Source: Acidobacteriota bacterium
GTDB lineage: Bacteria; Acidobacteriota; Thermoanaerobaculia; UBA5066
Direction of reading: 5' to 3'
Assembly (NCBI GenBank): GCA_029781975.1
Contig: JAKOVQ010000014.1
Coordinates: forward strand, 1 to 64,000
Length of the DNA stretch: 64,000 nucleotides
The position numbers were made by a program, and so were the translations under genes. Of this stretch, positions 55,255 to 63,861 are shown one piece after another (within the stretch, counting starts at the first letter, position 1; each line of letters begins with the position of its first letter). The notes beneath the pieces were generated by a model that saw nothing but the letters and a program-made list of their open reading frames with translations, made no database searches and was not told the DNA's origin.

Positions 55255-57071
55255 GGGTCCCCGAGCTGACGAGCCGGTGGCTGCGGGTCCGCCGCTCAGT
55301 CGTCTACGCGGCCGACCGGCTCGGTCTCTGGAACGCCTCCGCCGGCCGGCCTTCGCGCCGCATCCTCCTCGGCGTCGTCGTCCTGATCGGCGCGGGGTGC
55401 GGCATCGTGGCGGTCCTCTTCCACGAGGCGCGCCAGCTCGCGTACGCCCACATGGTGGGACCTGCCCTCGCGATGACCCCGGGCCCGCTCCGCGGCCTCC
55501 TCGTCGTCGCGATCCCGGCCGCGATGGGCGCCCTCCTGGCCTGGGCCCTTCCCCGCTTCGCGCCCAGCTCGGGCGGCGGGCTGGCGCTGGTCCGCGGGGC
55601 CTACGAGACCGACGTCGAGCGGCTGGGCCCGAGGACGCTCGCCGGGACCTTCGTCGCGAACGCCCTCTCGCTCGGCGCGGGGACCCCACTCGGCCCCGAG
55701 GGACCGACGGTGGTCCTCACCAGCGGCTTCGCGGTCGGCGCCGCCCGGCTCCTCCGGCTCCCCCCACGCCTCCTCCGCGGGATGGTCCCCGTGGGCACCG
55801 CCGCCGGCATCGCCGCCATCTTCAACGCCCCCATCACGGGGGTGGTCTTCGCGCTCGAGGAGATCATCGGGACCGCGTCGCGCGGCGTCCTCGGCAGCGC
55901 CCTGCTGGCGGCCGTCGCCGCAGCCGTCGTGGAGCGGAGCGTCCTCGGCGGACGGCGCCTCCTTCCCGCGGGCGCGGCGACCTGGGCCGACACCCGCGAG
56001 CTGGTCGGGTTCGCCCTCGTCGGGATCGTCTGCGGGCTGATGGCCGGGGCCCTCGCCCGGATCGTCCCGATCCTCTCGAAAGGGTTCGCGGAGCTGAGCC
56101 GGCGCGCGGGAGCCCGGAAGAATCCCGCGGTCTTCCAGTGCGCCGTCGCCGGGGCCGCCGTGGGGCTGCTCGGCATCGCCTCGCCGGACACCATGGGGGT
56201 CGGCTACCAGCCGATCTCCACCTGGCTCCTCGGGGGCGGCTCGGCGAGCGGGGCGGGAGTCGCCTGGGTCGCGAAGACGGCGGGGGTCGCCCTCGCCCTG
56301 GCGGCGCCCCTGGTCGGCGGCGTCTTCGCCCCCGCCCTCTTCCTCGGGGCGTCGCTCGGGTCGTTCACCGGGCACCTCGTCCGCCTGGTCTACCCCGCGG
56401 GCGGGATCGACCCGGGTGCCTGGGCGCTCGTGGGGATGGGGGCCTTCTTCGCCGGGTTCCTCAGGACCCCCCTCGCGTCGATCCTCATCGTCTTCGAGCT
56501 GACCGGCGACTACGGCCTCGTCCTGCCGCAGATGCTCACGGTCGCGCTCGCCTCCGCCGTCGCCCGGCGGATCTCCCACGACACGCTCGTCGAGCGCGCC
56601 CTCGACGAGGCCGGCGTCTCGCACCGCCCGCCGCCCGGGGACCCCCTCCTCGACCTCCGCGTCCGGGACGTCATGTCGTCCCCTCCCGTCGCGCCCCGCC
56701 TCGGGATGACGCTCCTCGAGGCCGCCCGCCTGGCGGCGGGGACCCGCCACCCGCAGTACCCCGTGGCCGACGAGCAGGGTCGTCTCGCCGGCATCCTCGA
56801 AGCGGACACCCTCGACGAGGCCGCCAGGCAGGGGGCGCTCGCCGACCCGGTCTCCACGAGGCTGCGCCCCGCCCCGATCGTCCTCTACGCCTCGCAAAGG
56901 CTCGAGGAGGCGGCCCTCCAGCTCGCGCGGGCCGGGGAGACCCGGGCCCCGGTGGTCGCGAGCGCGGACGACCCGAAGCTCCTCGGCTTCCTCTCGGCGG
57001 CGGACCTCCTCCGGGTCCGCCTCCTCAAGGACCAGGAGGACCGCGAGCCCGCGCTGGTCGGCGACGGCTGA
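55251..57071 (+). CDS. ClC-family chloride/proton transporter with CBS pair
   Basis: This ~606-aa protein has the ClC fold: an N-terminal Ser region [12 protein letters not shown], the gating motif GPEGP near residue 148 with the gating Glu, [16 protein letters not shown] where the EE pair matches the intracellular proton Glu of exchangers, and [15 protein letters not shown]. Two CBS domains follow (~470-600; [35 protein letters not shown]). The EE supports a Cl-/H+ exchanger rather than a channel. The only well-placed start is CTG at 55251; a TTG at 55041 would overlap the upstream gene by 214 nt and the next ATG would delete the first helix. It is the last gene of the sucrose operon. Confidence 0.87.
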   Translation: MRVPELTSRWLRVRRSVVYAADRLGLWNASAGRPSRRILLGVVVLIGAGCGIVAVLFHEARQLAYAHMVGPALAMTPGPLRGLLVVAIPAAMGALLAWALPRFAPSSGGGLALVRGAYETDVERLGPRTLAGTFVANALSLGAGTPLGPEGPTVVLTSGFAVGAARLLRLPPRLLRGMVPVGTAAGIAAIFNAPITGVVFALEEIIGTASRGVLGSALLAAVAAAVVERSVLGGRRLLPAGAATWADTRELVGFALVGIVCGLMAGALARIVPILSKGFAELSRRAGARKNPAVFQCAVAGAAVGLLGIASPDTMGVGYQPISTWLLGGGSASGAGVAWVAKTAGVALALAAPLVGGVFAPALFLGASLGSFTGHLVRLVYPAGGIDPGAWALVGMGAFFAGFLRTPLASILIVFELTGDYGLVLPQMLTVALASAVARRISHDTLVERALDEAGVSHRPPPGDPLLDLRVRDVMSSPPVAPRLGMTLLEAARLAAGTRHPQYPVADEQGRLAGILEADTLDEAARQGALADPVSTRLRPAPIVLYASQRLEEAALQLARAGETRAPVVASADDPKLLGFLSAADLLRVRLLKDQEDREPALVGDG

Positions 57072-57086
57072 ACGGAACGCGCTTGA

Positions 57087-57102
57087 CGCCCCCGAGGGGG
57101 CG
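57087..57102. repeat. Perfect palindrome CGCCCCCGAGGGGGCG
   Basis: A 16-bp perfect inverted repeat 16 nt after the ClC stop. It overlaps the end of a TTGACG box (57083-57088). It could form a short hairpin (terminator or mRNA end) or be an operator for the following gene. Confidence 0.4.
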
Positions 57103-57165
57103 TGGCACCTTGCCGCCGGATCCCGTTCGGGCGCGCGGACCGTGGCGCGCGGGAGGCGAGGGGAC

Positions 57166-58230
57166 GTGACGCCGGATGGCTCGGATCGCGGACCAGCCGA
57201 ACGCCGGCCTGCCCGGATGAGCGGCGACCTGCGGCTCCTGCCGCCGTTCGAGCTCCTGCCGATGCTCGCCGACCTGGGGAAGAGCGGGCTCCTCCTCCTC
57301 CGCCGGGCCGACGGCCTCGTCGCGCGCTGCGGCATCGTCCCGGGCGGCATCACCACGGCGGAGGCCGGCCACCTCGCCGGCCGCGAGGCGGTCCTCACGT
57401 TCCTCTGGTGGAACGACGGGAAGTTCGAGTTCGAGGCCGGCCCCGCCCCGCCCGGGGAGACCGAGCGGATCCGCGTCCCCGAGCTCCTGATGGACGCCGT
57501 CCGCCTCGCCGACGAGACCGAGCGCCACCAGAACGCGATCCCGTCGAAGGTCCGGCCGCTCGAGCTCGTCCCCGGCGCAGAGGCCGGCCCGGACGAGTTC
57601 GACTGCGGGATCACGGCCGTCTTCGACTACCTGCGCGACCACCCGGGCACCACGTACGTCGAGCTGGAGGAGCGGCTCCCCCTGGCCCCGACGAAGATCA
57701 GGCTCTCGGTGGCCCTTCTCGGCCTCTCGGGAAAGCTGCGCGACTTCCGCCTGAGGATGCACTCGGGGGTCTTCGGGCGGATCGCGGTCACCTGGTGGCA
57801 GAGCCTCCTGCGGCGGTTCCCGGGCGGGATCCGGATCCTCGTCGCGAGCTGCCGAGCGGGGACGAGCGAGCAGATCGGCCTCGCGGTCCGGAGCCTCGAG
57901 GAGTCGCTCAAGGCGCCGGACCCCTCCATGACCTTCGCCGCGGACGGCCCGACGTTCGTCAGGATGCGCCCCCGGCAGGGGGGCCTCCTCTCGCTGACGT
58001 TCCTCCCCCGGGGGAAGAAGCACCGGATCATCTTCGAGACGTTCGTCGGGTCGACCGACGCGGTGATCCTCTGCTCCGACCAGTGCAGCTGCGGCGAGCA
58101 GGGCGACCTCGCCTGGGCCGTCCCGCTCGCCGTCCGGAAGGTCTTCCTCCAGGAGGGCGCCACGCTCGAGCGCGGCCTCGCCCGCGCGCTCATGTCGCTC
58201 GGCGAGGCGGAGGAGGACGGGCCCGCCTGA
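57166..58230 (+). CDS. DUF4388-type protein
   Basis: This ~354-aa protein opens (from residue 18) with MSGDLRLLPPFELLPMLADLGKSGLLLLRRADG, the DUF4388/PATAN-type domain found in regulators of Deltaproteobacteria and Acidobacteria. GGITTAEAGHLAGREAVLTFLWW follows, then a second part (~170-345) with two Cys motifs (VASCRAG; CSDQCSCGEQG) whose function I do not recognise. The GTG at 57166 has a nearby GGAGG/GAGGGG; the ATG at 57217 begins at the domain and is also plausible. It is a single-gene unit; the partner is unknown. Confidence 0.75.
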   Translation: MTPDGSDRGPAERRPARMSGDLRLLPPFELLPMLADLGKSGLLLLRRADGLVARCGIVPGGITTAEAGHLAGREAVLTFLWWNDGKFEFEAGPAPPGETERIRVPELLMDAVRLADETERHQNAIPSKVRPLELVPGAEAGPDEFDCGITAVFDYLRDHPGTTYVELEERLPLAPTKIRLSVALLGLSGKLRDFRLRMHSGVFGRIAVTWWQSLLRRFPGGIRILVASCRAGTSEQIGLAVRSLEESLKAPDPSMTFAADGPTFVRMRPRQGGLLSLTFLPRGKKHRIIFETFVGSTDAVILCSDQCSCGEQGDLAWAVPLAVRKVFLQEGATLERGLARALMSLGEAEEDGPA

Positions 58231-58235
58231 AAGGA

Positions 58236-58264
58236 GCGGCCGGCGGGGGGAGCCCGCCGGCCGC
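58236..58264. terminator. Long G+C hairpin between convergent genes
   Basis: GCGGCCGGCGGG and CCCGCCGGCCGC form a perfect 12-bp stem with a 5-nt loop, in the gap between two convergent genes. No T tract on either side. A bidirectional terminator or transcript-end stabiliser is likely. Confidence 0.55.
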
Positions 58265-58295
58265 GCGTCCCGGGACCTCGGGCGAGGGCCGCCCG

Positions 58296-59267
58296 TCAGT
58301 CCATCATCATCACGACGAGGTACTTGCTCCCCTGCCAGAAGCGGGCGGGGTCGGTCACCTTCAGCGTGCAGCCTCCCTCGGGGTTGGCGACGATCTCGTA
58401 GCTGTCCTTCGGGTGGTCGGAGAGGACCCGCACCTTCTTGATCGGCATGGCGATCGGGAACTCCGTCGCCTCCCTCAGGTCGAGCTCCTTGAAGATCTCC
58501 GGGTCGAACCTTCCGGTCCTCAGCCAGCTCCCGCCGAGCCCCAGGACGGAGCCCTTCTTCTCGACGAGCCCCTTCTCCTTCAGGACGGTCCTGCTGGCGA
58601 TGGCGACGTAGACCTTGTTGATCTCCTTCGTCTGCTCCTCGATGACGCCCGTCTTCTCCTGGATCTCGTTCGCCTGCTGCTCCACCTGGCCCTTCAGCTC
58701 GAAGACGGTCTTCTCCAGCTCGTCGATCGTGGCGCTCTTCTCCTCGAGCTGGCTCTTCAGCTCCCCGACGAGCCGCTCGAGGGTGGTCACCTGCCCCGAC
58801 AGCTCCTTGACCTGCTTGCCCGCGGAGGCGGCCTTCGCCCGGTTCTCGGCGTTCTCCTTCTCGAGCCGCTGGAGCTTGTCGAGGTTCTCGCGGATCGCCT
58901 TGCGGATCGTCTCGATCTCGGACTTCAGCTGCTCGCGGCGGGCCGTCGGGGCCTTCCCCTCCTGCACCACCTCGATGGAGCTCTTGATGACCTGGAGCTC
59001 CTTGCCCCGCAGCTCCTCGAGGTTCTTCTGGACCTCGTCGAGGGTCCCCTGCATCTCCGTCGTCTCGACGCCGGCCGCCGTCACCTGCTGGGTGAGCTGC
59101 TCCTTCTCCTGAGCCAGCTTCTGGTTGTCGGTCTTGAGCTGGTCGATCTGCTTCTTCCAGCCGCATCCTCCGAGCGCGACGACGAGAAGGGCGACGCCCG
59201 CGGCCGCCGCGGCGCGCCGGCCCCTCGGGCTCCCGGCTCCCCATCCTCCGAGCATGACGGTTTCCAT
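58296..59267 (-). CDS. Coiled-coil lipoprotein
   Basis: This 323-aa lipoprotein has a signal sequence AAAAAGVALLVVALGGC with the lipobox LGGC. A long helical coiled coil runs ~40-215 with heptad-like Gln/Glu/Lys repeats, including LKTDNQKLAQEKEQLTQQV and LEKENAENRAKAASAGKQV. The C-terminal globular end (~240-323) starts SVLGLGGSWLRTG and ends VTDPARFWQGSKYLVVMMMD. The family is uncharacterised; such proteins can bridge envelope layers. The ATG at 59267 has GGAGGAG upstream. It is convergent with the DUF4388 gene and divergent from the small lipoprotein gene. Confidence 0.8.
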   Translation of the reverse strand: METVMLGGWGAGSPRGRRAAAAAGVALLVVALGGCGWKKQIDQLKTDNQKLAQEKEQLTQQVTAAGVETTEMQGTLDEVQKNLEELRGKELQVIKSSIEVVQEGKAPTARREQLKSEIETIRKAIRENLDKLQRLEKENAENRAKAASAGKQVKELSGQVTTLERLVGELKSQLEEKSATIDELEKTVFELKGQVEQQANEIQEKTGVIEEQTKEINKVYVAIASRTVLKEKGLVEKKGSVLGLGGSWLRTGRFDPEIFKELDLREATEFPIAMPIKKVRVLSDHPKDSYEIVANPEGGCTLKVTDPARFWQGSKYLVVMMMD

Positions 59268-59399
59268 GCTCCTCCCTCCCTTGCGTGCTGCTTCCCGCCT
59301 CGCCCCGGGGCGACCCGGGCCCGGACGGCGCCGCTAAACTACACCCTCCGGAGGCTTTTCGGGGCGACGGACCCCGCGGATCCGCCGGGAGGAGGCCCC

Positions 59400-59852
59400 G
59401 TGACCCGACCCCCGACGCTCCCCCGAGCCAGGCCCCCCGCGCCCCCGCTCCGCCCGGGCGGGCGGCTCGTCTCCCTCGCGGCCGCCCTCGGCCTGCTCCT
59501 GGCCGCGACGGGCTGCGAGGACCGCCTGGACCCCGTCGGGCCGGCCCAGACCTGGACCGCGGTCTACTCCCTGGAGCTGACGGGAAGCGGGACGGTCGTG
59601 AGCATCGCCTACGACGACGGCGCCGGGAACGAGCTGGCCGCCACGGCCGCCGGCCCCTCCTGGACGAGGACGGTGCTCCTCCGGCCCGGCAGCAGCGTGG
59701 CCGCCCGCGCGCAGGTGGGCCTCCTCGACGGGAGCGTCGTCCTGAAGCTGGCGGCGCGCGACGGCTCGGGCCACACCGTCGACCGGACACAGAGCTGCGC
59801 CGGGTCGCAGAAGAGCTGCTCGCTCGAGATCCCCCGGGAGACCCTCCCCTGA
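59400..59852 (+). CDS. Small lipoprotein with MmpS-like strand pattern
   Basis: This 150-aa protein has a lipoprotein signal (SLAAALGLLLAATGC). Its mature part is beta-rich: YSLELTGSGTVVSIAYDDGAGN, SWTRTVLLRPGSSVAARAQVG, VVLKLAARDGSG and a C-terminal CAGSQKSCSLEI with two cysteines. The pattern recalls MmpS-type accessory proteins, but I do not claim homology. The GTG start has GGGAGGAGG upstream. Its TGA overlaps the next gene's proposed CTG start (CTGA). Confidence 0.68.
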   Translation: MTRPPTLPRARPPAPPLRPGGRLVSLAAALGLLLAATGCEDRLDPVGPAQTWTAVYSLELTGSGTVVSIAYDDGAGNELAATAAGPSWTRTVLLRPGSSVAARAQVGLLDGSVVLKLAARDGSGHTVDRTQSCAGSQKSCSLEIPRETLP

Positions 59853-61213
59853 CGGCCGCCGCGGGCCACGAGCCGGTCGACGTCCTGATCGAGGGCGGGA
59901 CCGTCGTCCCGATGGACGACGCCTTCACGGTCGTCCGGGACGGCGCGGTCGCCGTCCGGGGGACCGACGTGGCCGCCGTCGGCCCGTCGGCCGAGCTGAG
60001 GGCGCGCTACGCGCCCGCCGAGACGATCGACGCGCGCGGGCAGGTCGTCCTCCCCGGGCTCGTGAACGGCCACACCCACGCCGCCATGACGCTCTTCCGG
60101 GGGATGGCGGACGACCTCGCCCTCGAGAGCTGGCTCGCCGACCACATCTGGCCCGCGGAGGCCGCCTGGATCGACGAGGACACGGTCGCCCGCGGCACGG
60201 CCCTGGCGTGCGTGGAGATGCTGAAGGGGGGCGTCACCACCGCCCTCGACATGTACTGGCTCCCCGAGGCGTGCGGCGCGGCGGCGCGGGCGGCGGGCTT
60301 TCGCCTCGTCCTCGGCGGCGTCCTCGTCGATGGCGCCGGCGCGGACGGCCTCACCCCCGAGGCGCGGTTCGCCGCCAGCCGCGCCCTCCTCGAGAGCCAC
60401 CGCGACGACCCCCTCCTCGGCGTCTCGATCCAGCCCCACTCCACCTACGCGGCGTCCCCCGACCTCCTCGTCGAGGCCAAGGCCCTCGCCGACTCGTACG
60501 GGGTCCGGTACGCCCTCCACGCCGCCGAGACGCGCGCCGAGACCGAGCTCGTGAAGGGGCGGTACGGCTCCACGCCGGTCCGGCACCTCCACGCGCTCGG
60601 CCTCCTCGGCCCCGCCACGACCCTCGCGCACGGGGTCCACTTCGACGACGAGGAGATCGCCCTCCTCGCCGCGACCGGGACGGCGGTCGTCCACTGCCTC
60701 GAGTCCGAGCTGAAGCTCGCCTCGGGGATCCCCCGGATGCCCGAGCTCCTCGCCGCCGGGGTCCCCGTGGGCCTGGGGACCGACGGCACGGCCAGCAACA
60801 ACGACCTCGACATGTGGGCCGAGCTCCGCCTCGCCGCCCTCCTCTTCAAGGCGCGCGGGAACGACCCGACCCTCGTCCCCGCGCGGCTCGCCCTGCGGCT
60901 CGCCACGAGGGGCGGCGCCCGCGCCCTCGGCCTCGACCACCTGGTCGGCTCGCTCGAGCCGGGCAAGCGGGCCGACGTCGTCCTCGTCGACTTCGACCGC
61001 CCGCACCTGACGCCCGTCTACGACGTCTTCTCCCACCTCGCCTACGCCGTGAACAAGGCGGACGTGAGGACCGTCCTGGTCAACGGCCGCGTCGTCGTGA
61101 GGGACCACCGCGTCACCACGCTCGACGAGCGCGAGACGATGGAGCGGGTCCGCGAGGTGGCCGCCCGGATCGCGGCGGACCGGGCGGCCCGTCCGTCCCG
61201 CTCCCCCGGCTGA
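59849..61213 (+). CDS. Amidohydrolase, MTA/SAH deaminase-type (MtaD-like)
   Basis: This ~454-aa amidohydrolase deaminates adenosine-like substrates in its family (5'-methylthioadenosine or S-adenosylhomocysteine). The metal motifs are complete: VVLPGLVNGHTHAAMTLFRGMADDL (HxH), SIQPHSTYAAS, ALHAAETRAET and GLGTDGTASNNDLDMW. It ends with the usual metal-free strand part, DVVLVDFDRPHLTPVYDV. The reading before DVLIEGGTVVPM contains no ATG, GTG or TTG but has a CTG at 59849 in a CTGA overlap with the lipoprotein stop. Substrate specificity needs assay; the start is provisional. Confidence 0.85.
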   Translation: MTAAAGHEPVDVLIEGGTVVPMDDAFTVVRDGAVAVRGTDVAAVGPSAELRARYAPAETIDARGQVVLPGLVNGHTHAAMTLFRGMADDLALESWLADHIWPAEAAWIDEDTVARGTALACVEMLKGGVTTALDMYWLPEACGAAARAAGFRLVLGGVLVDGAGADGLTPEARFAASRALLESHRDDPLLGVSIQPHSTYAASPDLLVEAKALADSYGVRYALHAAETRAETELVKGRYGSTPVRHLHALGLLGPATTLAHGVHFDDEEIALLAATGTAVVHCLESELKLASGIPRMPELLAAGVPVGLGTDGTASNNDLDMWAELRLAALLFKARGNDPTLVPARLALRLATRGGARALGLDHLVGSLEPGKRADVVLVDFDRPHLTPVYDVFSHLAYAVNKADVRTVLVNGRVVVRDHRVTTLDERETMERVREVAARIAADRAARPSRSPG

Positions 61214-61259
61214 GCCGCCCGGGCCGGGAGGCGACACCCGTGGCGCGGAGAGCCCCGGG

Positions 61260-61841
61260 CTACCGCCCCGTCTTCTGGTACGTCCCGACCAGCTCCGCCC
61301 TCGCCAGGACGTGCCCCTCCATCGCCTTCTCGAGGGCCGCCTTGGCCGGCTCGTGGAGGTCGGGCAGGACGACGTCGAGCGCGTAGAGCTTGTGGAAGTA
61401 GCGGTGCCTCCCGATCGGCGGGCACGGCCCGCCGTAGCCGGTCCGCTTCCAGTCGTTCGTCCCCTCCCGGGTCCCCGCGGGGAGCGCGGCCCGCCCGACG
61501 GCGGCCGGGAGGCCCTCGGACGTCGGCGGGAGGCCGTAGAGGACCCAGTGGACCCAGGTCGTCTTCGGCGCCTTCGGGTCGGGCGCGTCGGGGTCGTCGA
61601 CGATCAGCGCGAGGCTCTTCGTCCCGGCCGGGACGCCGGACCAGGCGAGCGCCGGCGAGACGTCGTCCCCCTGGCAGGTGAATCGAGCGGGGATGGAGCC
61701 TCCCGGGGCGAAGTCGGGCGAGGTGAGGGTGAGCGCCATCCTCGGACCTCCTGGTGCCGTGCCGGGCACCCGGGGCGCCGGGGCGGCCAGGGTGGAGGCC
61801 GCGAGGACGGCGAGGGTCGCGAGGGCGGCTCCGGGCACCAT
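61260..61841 (-). CDS. Exported YbhB/YbcL-type PEBP protein
   Basis: This 193-aa protein has a signal peptide (VPGAALATLAVLAASTLAAPAP) and a PEBP fold: ALTLTSPDFAPGGSIPARFTCQGDDVSPALAWSG (residues ~36-70), KSLALIVDDPDAPD, TWVHWVLYGLPP and GPCPPIGRHRYFHKLYALD. These bind phosphate-containing or small anionic ligands, but bacterial roles are unclear. The ATG at 61841 has a leaderless promoter and no Shine-Dalgarno. The gene is 20 nt downstream of the DHH gene but with its own -10 box. Confidence 0.88.
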   Translation of the reverse strand: MVPGAALATLAVLAASTLAAPAPRVPGTAPGGPRMALTLTSPDFAPGGSIPARFTCQGDDVSPALAWSGVPAGTKSLALIVDDPDAPDPKAPKTTWVHWVLYGLPPTSEGLPAAVGRAALPAGTREGTNDWKRTGYGGPCPPIGRHRYFHKLYALDVVLPDLHEPAKAALEKAMEGHVLARAELVGTYQKTGR

Positions 61842-61848
61842 GGGCGGG

Positions 61849-61854
61849 ATGGTA
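61849..61854 (-). promoter_or_regulatory. Candidate -10 box of a leaderless promoter (PEBP gene)
   Basis: The minus strand reads TACCAT ending 7 nt before the ATG at 61841 (spacer CCCGCCC). It is in the 20-nt gap after the DHH stop, so the PEBP gene may be transcribed separately. Confidence 0.5.
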
Positions 61855-61861
61855 GACCCCT

Positions 61862-62764
61862 TCAGCCCTGGCGCTTCAGCTCGTCGATGAGCCGCCGCAG
61901 CGTGGCGTCCCCGTCGTCCGCGGGGAGCGGACACGAGCCGGCGCCGCGGTGCCCGCCGCCGCCGAAGAGCGACATCGTGTGGCCGATGTCGCTCCAGCTG
62001 ACCCTCTCGAAGATGTTGTGCCCCGCCGTCGCCATCACCGTCTCGCGGCGCGGGCCCCACTGGACCCTCACCGAGACCGTCGCGTCGGGGAAGAGGGTGT
62101 AGACGAGGAACCGGTTCCCGGCCGGGATCTCGGGGAGCTTCCGGAAGTCCGTCACCACGACGTTCGCGTCGACCCACGAGCAGTGGAGGAGCGCGTTCTT
62201 GAACTTCTCGTTGTCGCTCCTCATCCGCTCGACCCGCTCCGTGACCTGCGGGCTCCTCAGGACCTCGTCGAGGGTCATGGAGCGGAGCGCCATCCCGAGG
62301 AAGAGGAAGTAGTCGCGGAAGTCGCCGAGGCTCGACCTCGAGTCGATCGTGAACCCGAGGAGGATGACCCGCTCGGGCTCCAGGACGTCCCGCTTCGTCA
62401 GGTTGGCCGAGTCGAGCCGGTCGGTTCCGGCGATCAGCTCGCCGTAGCGCTCGAAGACCCGCGCCCCCAGCCTCTCGGCGTAGTAGTCGTGGACCAGCCG
62501 GGCCGTCGACGGGGCGATGCCGTAGCGCCCCTCGAAGCCCGCCTGCGGCCTCCTGTTCGCGTCGACCAGCTCGTGGTGGTCGAACCAGAGCGCGCAGGCG
62601 GGGTGGTAGGGGAGGTTCGCCAGGACGTCCCCGGGGCGGACCTCGAAGCGGCCGTCCGTCAGCTCCTGGGGATGGGTCAGCTCGATCGACTCGATCTTCT
62701 CGACCGAGGTGACGAGGACGGAGCAGGTGAGACCGTCGAGGTCCCCGCGGGTGACGAGGCGCAT
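61862..62764 (-). CDS. DHH-family phosphoesterase
   Basis: This 300-aa protein resembles DHH-superfamily phosphoesterases (exopolyphosphatase, NrnA or GdpP-like core). It has RGDLDGLTCSVL (motif I), LWFDHHELVDAN with the DHH triad near 62-64, YGIAPSTARLVHDYY, AGTDRLDSANL, and a C-terminal GGGGHRGAGSC of the DHHA1-like part. The substrate (short RNA, pAp, polyP or cyclic dinucleotide) is unknown. The start is ATG at 62764; CAGAAT ends 11 nt upstream, and no Shine-Dalgarno is seen. Confidence 0.85.
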   Translation of the reverse strand: MRLVTRGDLDGLTCSVLVTSVEKIESIELTHPQELTDGRFEVRPGDVLANLPYHPACALWFDHHELVDANRRPQAGFEGRYGIAPSTARLVHDYYAERLGARVFERYGELIAGTDRLDSANLTKRDVLEPERVILLGFTIDSRSSLGDFRDYFLFLGMALRSMTLDEVLRSPQVTERVERMRSDNEKFKNALLHCSWVDANVVVTDFRKLPEIPAGNRFLVYTLFPDATVSVRVQWGPRRETVMATAGHNIFERVSWSDIGHTMSLFGGGGHRGAGSCPLPADDGDATLRRLIDELKRQG

Positions 62765-62898
62765 GTCCCGCGCGGATTCTGCTCTTCGCCCCGGTCCCCG
62801 GCAACGAAGCCGCCCCCGATGACAGCGCCGGACCGTCCCCGAAGGGAACGATCTCCAGCCCGCCCCGCTCCGCAGTAACCTCGGGCGGGAGGAGAACG

Positions 62899-63861
62899 AT
62901 GATCCGGCTCTACGCCCTGCGGGAAGGAGTCCTCAGGGAGCTCAAGCTCGCTCCCCTCGCGGATGAGACGCCTGCCGCCGGCTGGGACGACGTCGTCTGG
63001 GTGGACCTGCTCGACCCCTCCCGCGAGGAGAAGGACTGGGCCGAGCGGACGTTCTCGGTCGACGTCCCCACCCCCGGCGAGATGCACGAGCTGGAGGCGA
63101 GCTCCCGCTGCTACCAGGAAGCCGACAGCGTCCACCTCGTCACCTCGTTCGTCGTCGCCTCCGAGGCGGGCTCGCACACGGTCGACGTCTGGTTCAACCT
63201 CCACCAGGGCCGGCTCTTCACCGTCCGCCCCGAGAAGGTCCTCCCCTTCCGCCTCTTCCGGATGAGGAGCCAGCAGACGCCCGGCGAGGTGCGCGAGGCG
63301 ATCGACATCCCGCTCGGCGTCTTCGAGGCCGCCGTCGACTACCTGGCCGACACCCTCGAGGCGAGCTACGCGCGGCTCGAGAAGGTGAGCCGGCTCGTCC
63401 TCGCGGAGAAGGACCGCGACCTCGAGGCCGTCCTGGCGACGCTCGCCGCCGAGGAGGACGTCCAGGCGAAGGTCCGCGTCGTCCTCCTCGACCTCCGCCG
63501 GAGCCTCACCTTCCTCATCCGCTGGATCGTCGCGGCGACCCCGCGCGCCACCGTGATCAAGGGGATCCTCCGCGACCTCGACTCCCTCTCCTCGCACAGC
63601 GCCTTCCTCTTCGAGAAGATCGAGTTCCTGATGGACGCCGCCCTCGGCTTCATCAACCTCGAGCAGAACAAGATCATCAAGATCTTCTCCATCGCCGCGG
63701 TCGTCTTCCTCCCGCCGACCCTCGTCGCCAGCATTTACGGCATGAACTTCGAGGTCATGCCCGAGCTCAAGCACCCCTTCGGCTACGCCTTCGCCCTCGT
63801 CCTGATGGCGATCAGCGGGGCGGCTCCCTACGTCTTCTTCAAGCGGAAGGGGTGGCTCTAG
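62899..63861 (+). CDS. corA: CorA-family divalent-cation transporter
   Basis: This 320-aa protein has an N-terminal cytoplasmic funnel (WVDLLDPSREEKDWAERTFSVDVPT, then MHELEASSRCYQEADSVHLV) and long coiled helices. It ends with two C-terminal transmembrane helices and the signature YGMNF near residue 280 (FSIAAVVFLPPTLVASIYGMNFE-like; then YAFALVLMAISGAAPYVFF). CorA moves Mg2+ and some Co2+ or Ni2+. The ATG has GGGAGGAG upstream; TAACCT lies 19-24 nt before it. Confidence 0.93.
   Translation: MIRLYALREGVLRELKLAPLADETPAAGWDDVVWVDLLDPSREEKDWAERTFSVDVPTPGEMHELEASSRCYQEADSVHLVTSFVVASEAGSHTVDVWFNLHQGRLFTVRPEKVLPFRLFRMRSQQTPGEVREAIDIPLGVFEAAVDYLADTLEASYARLEKVSRLVLAEKDRDLEAVLATLAAEEDVQAKVRVVLLDLRRSLTFLIRWIVAATPRATVIKGILRDLDSLSSHSAFLFEKIEFLMDAALGFINLEQNKIIKIFSIAAVVFLPPTLVASIYGMNFEVMPELKHPFGYAFALVLMAISGAAPYVFFKRKGWL

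Noticed and set aside
61217-61260. Possible hairpin between the amidohydrolase and PEBP genes
   Set aside because: A 7-bp stem with a 30-nt loop that reaches into the PEBP stop codon; too weak to call.
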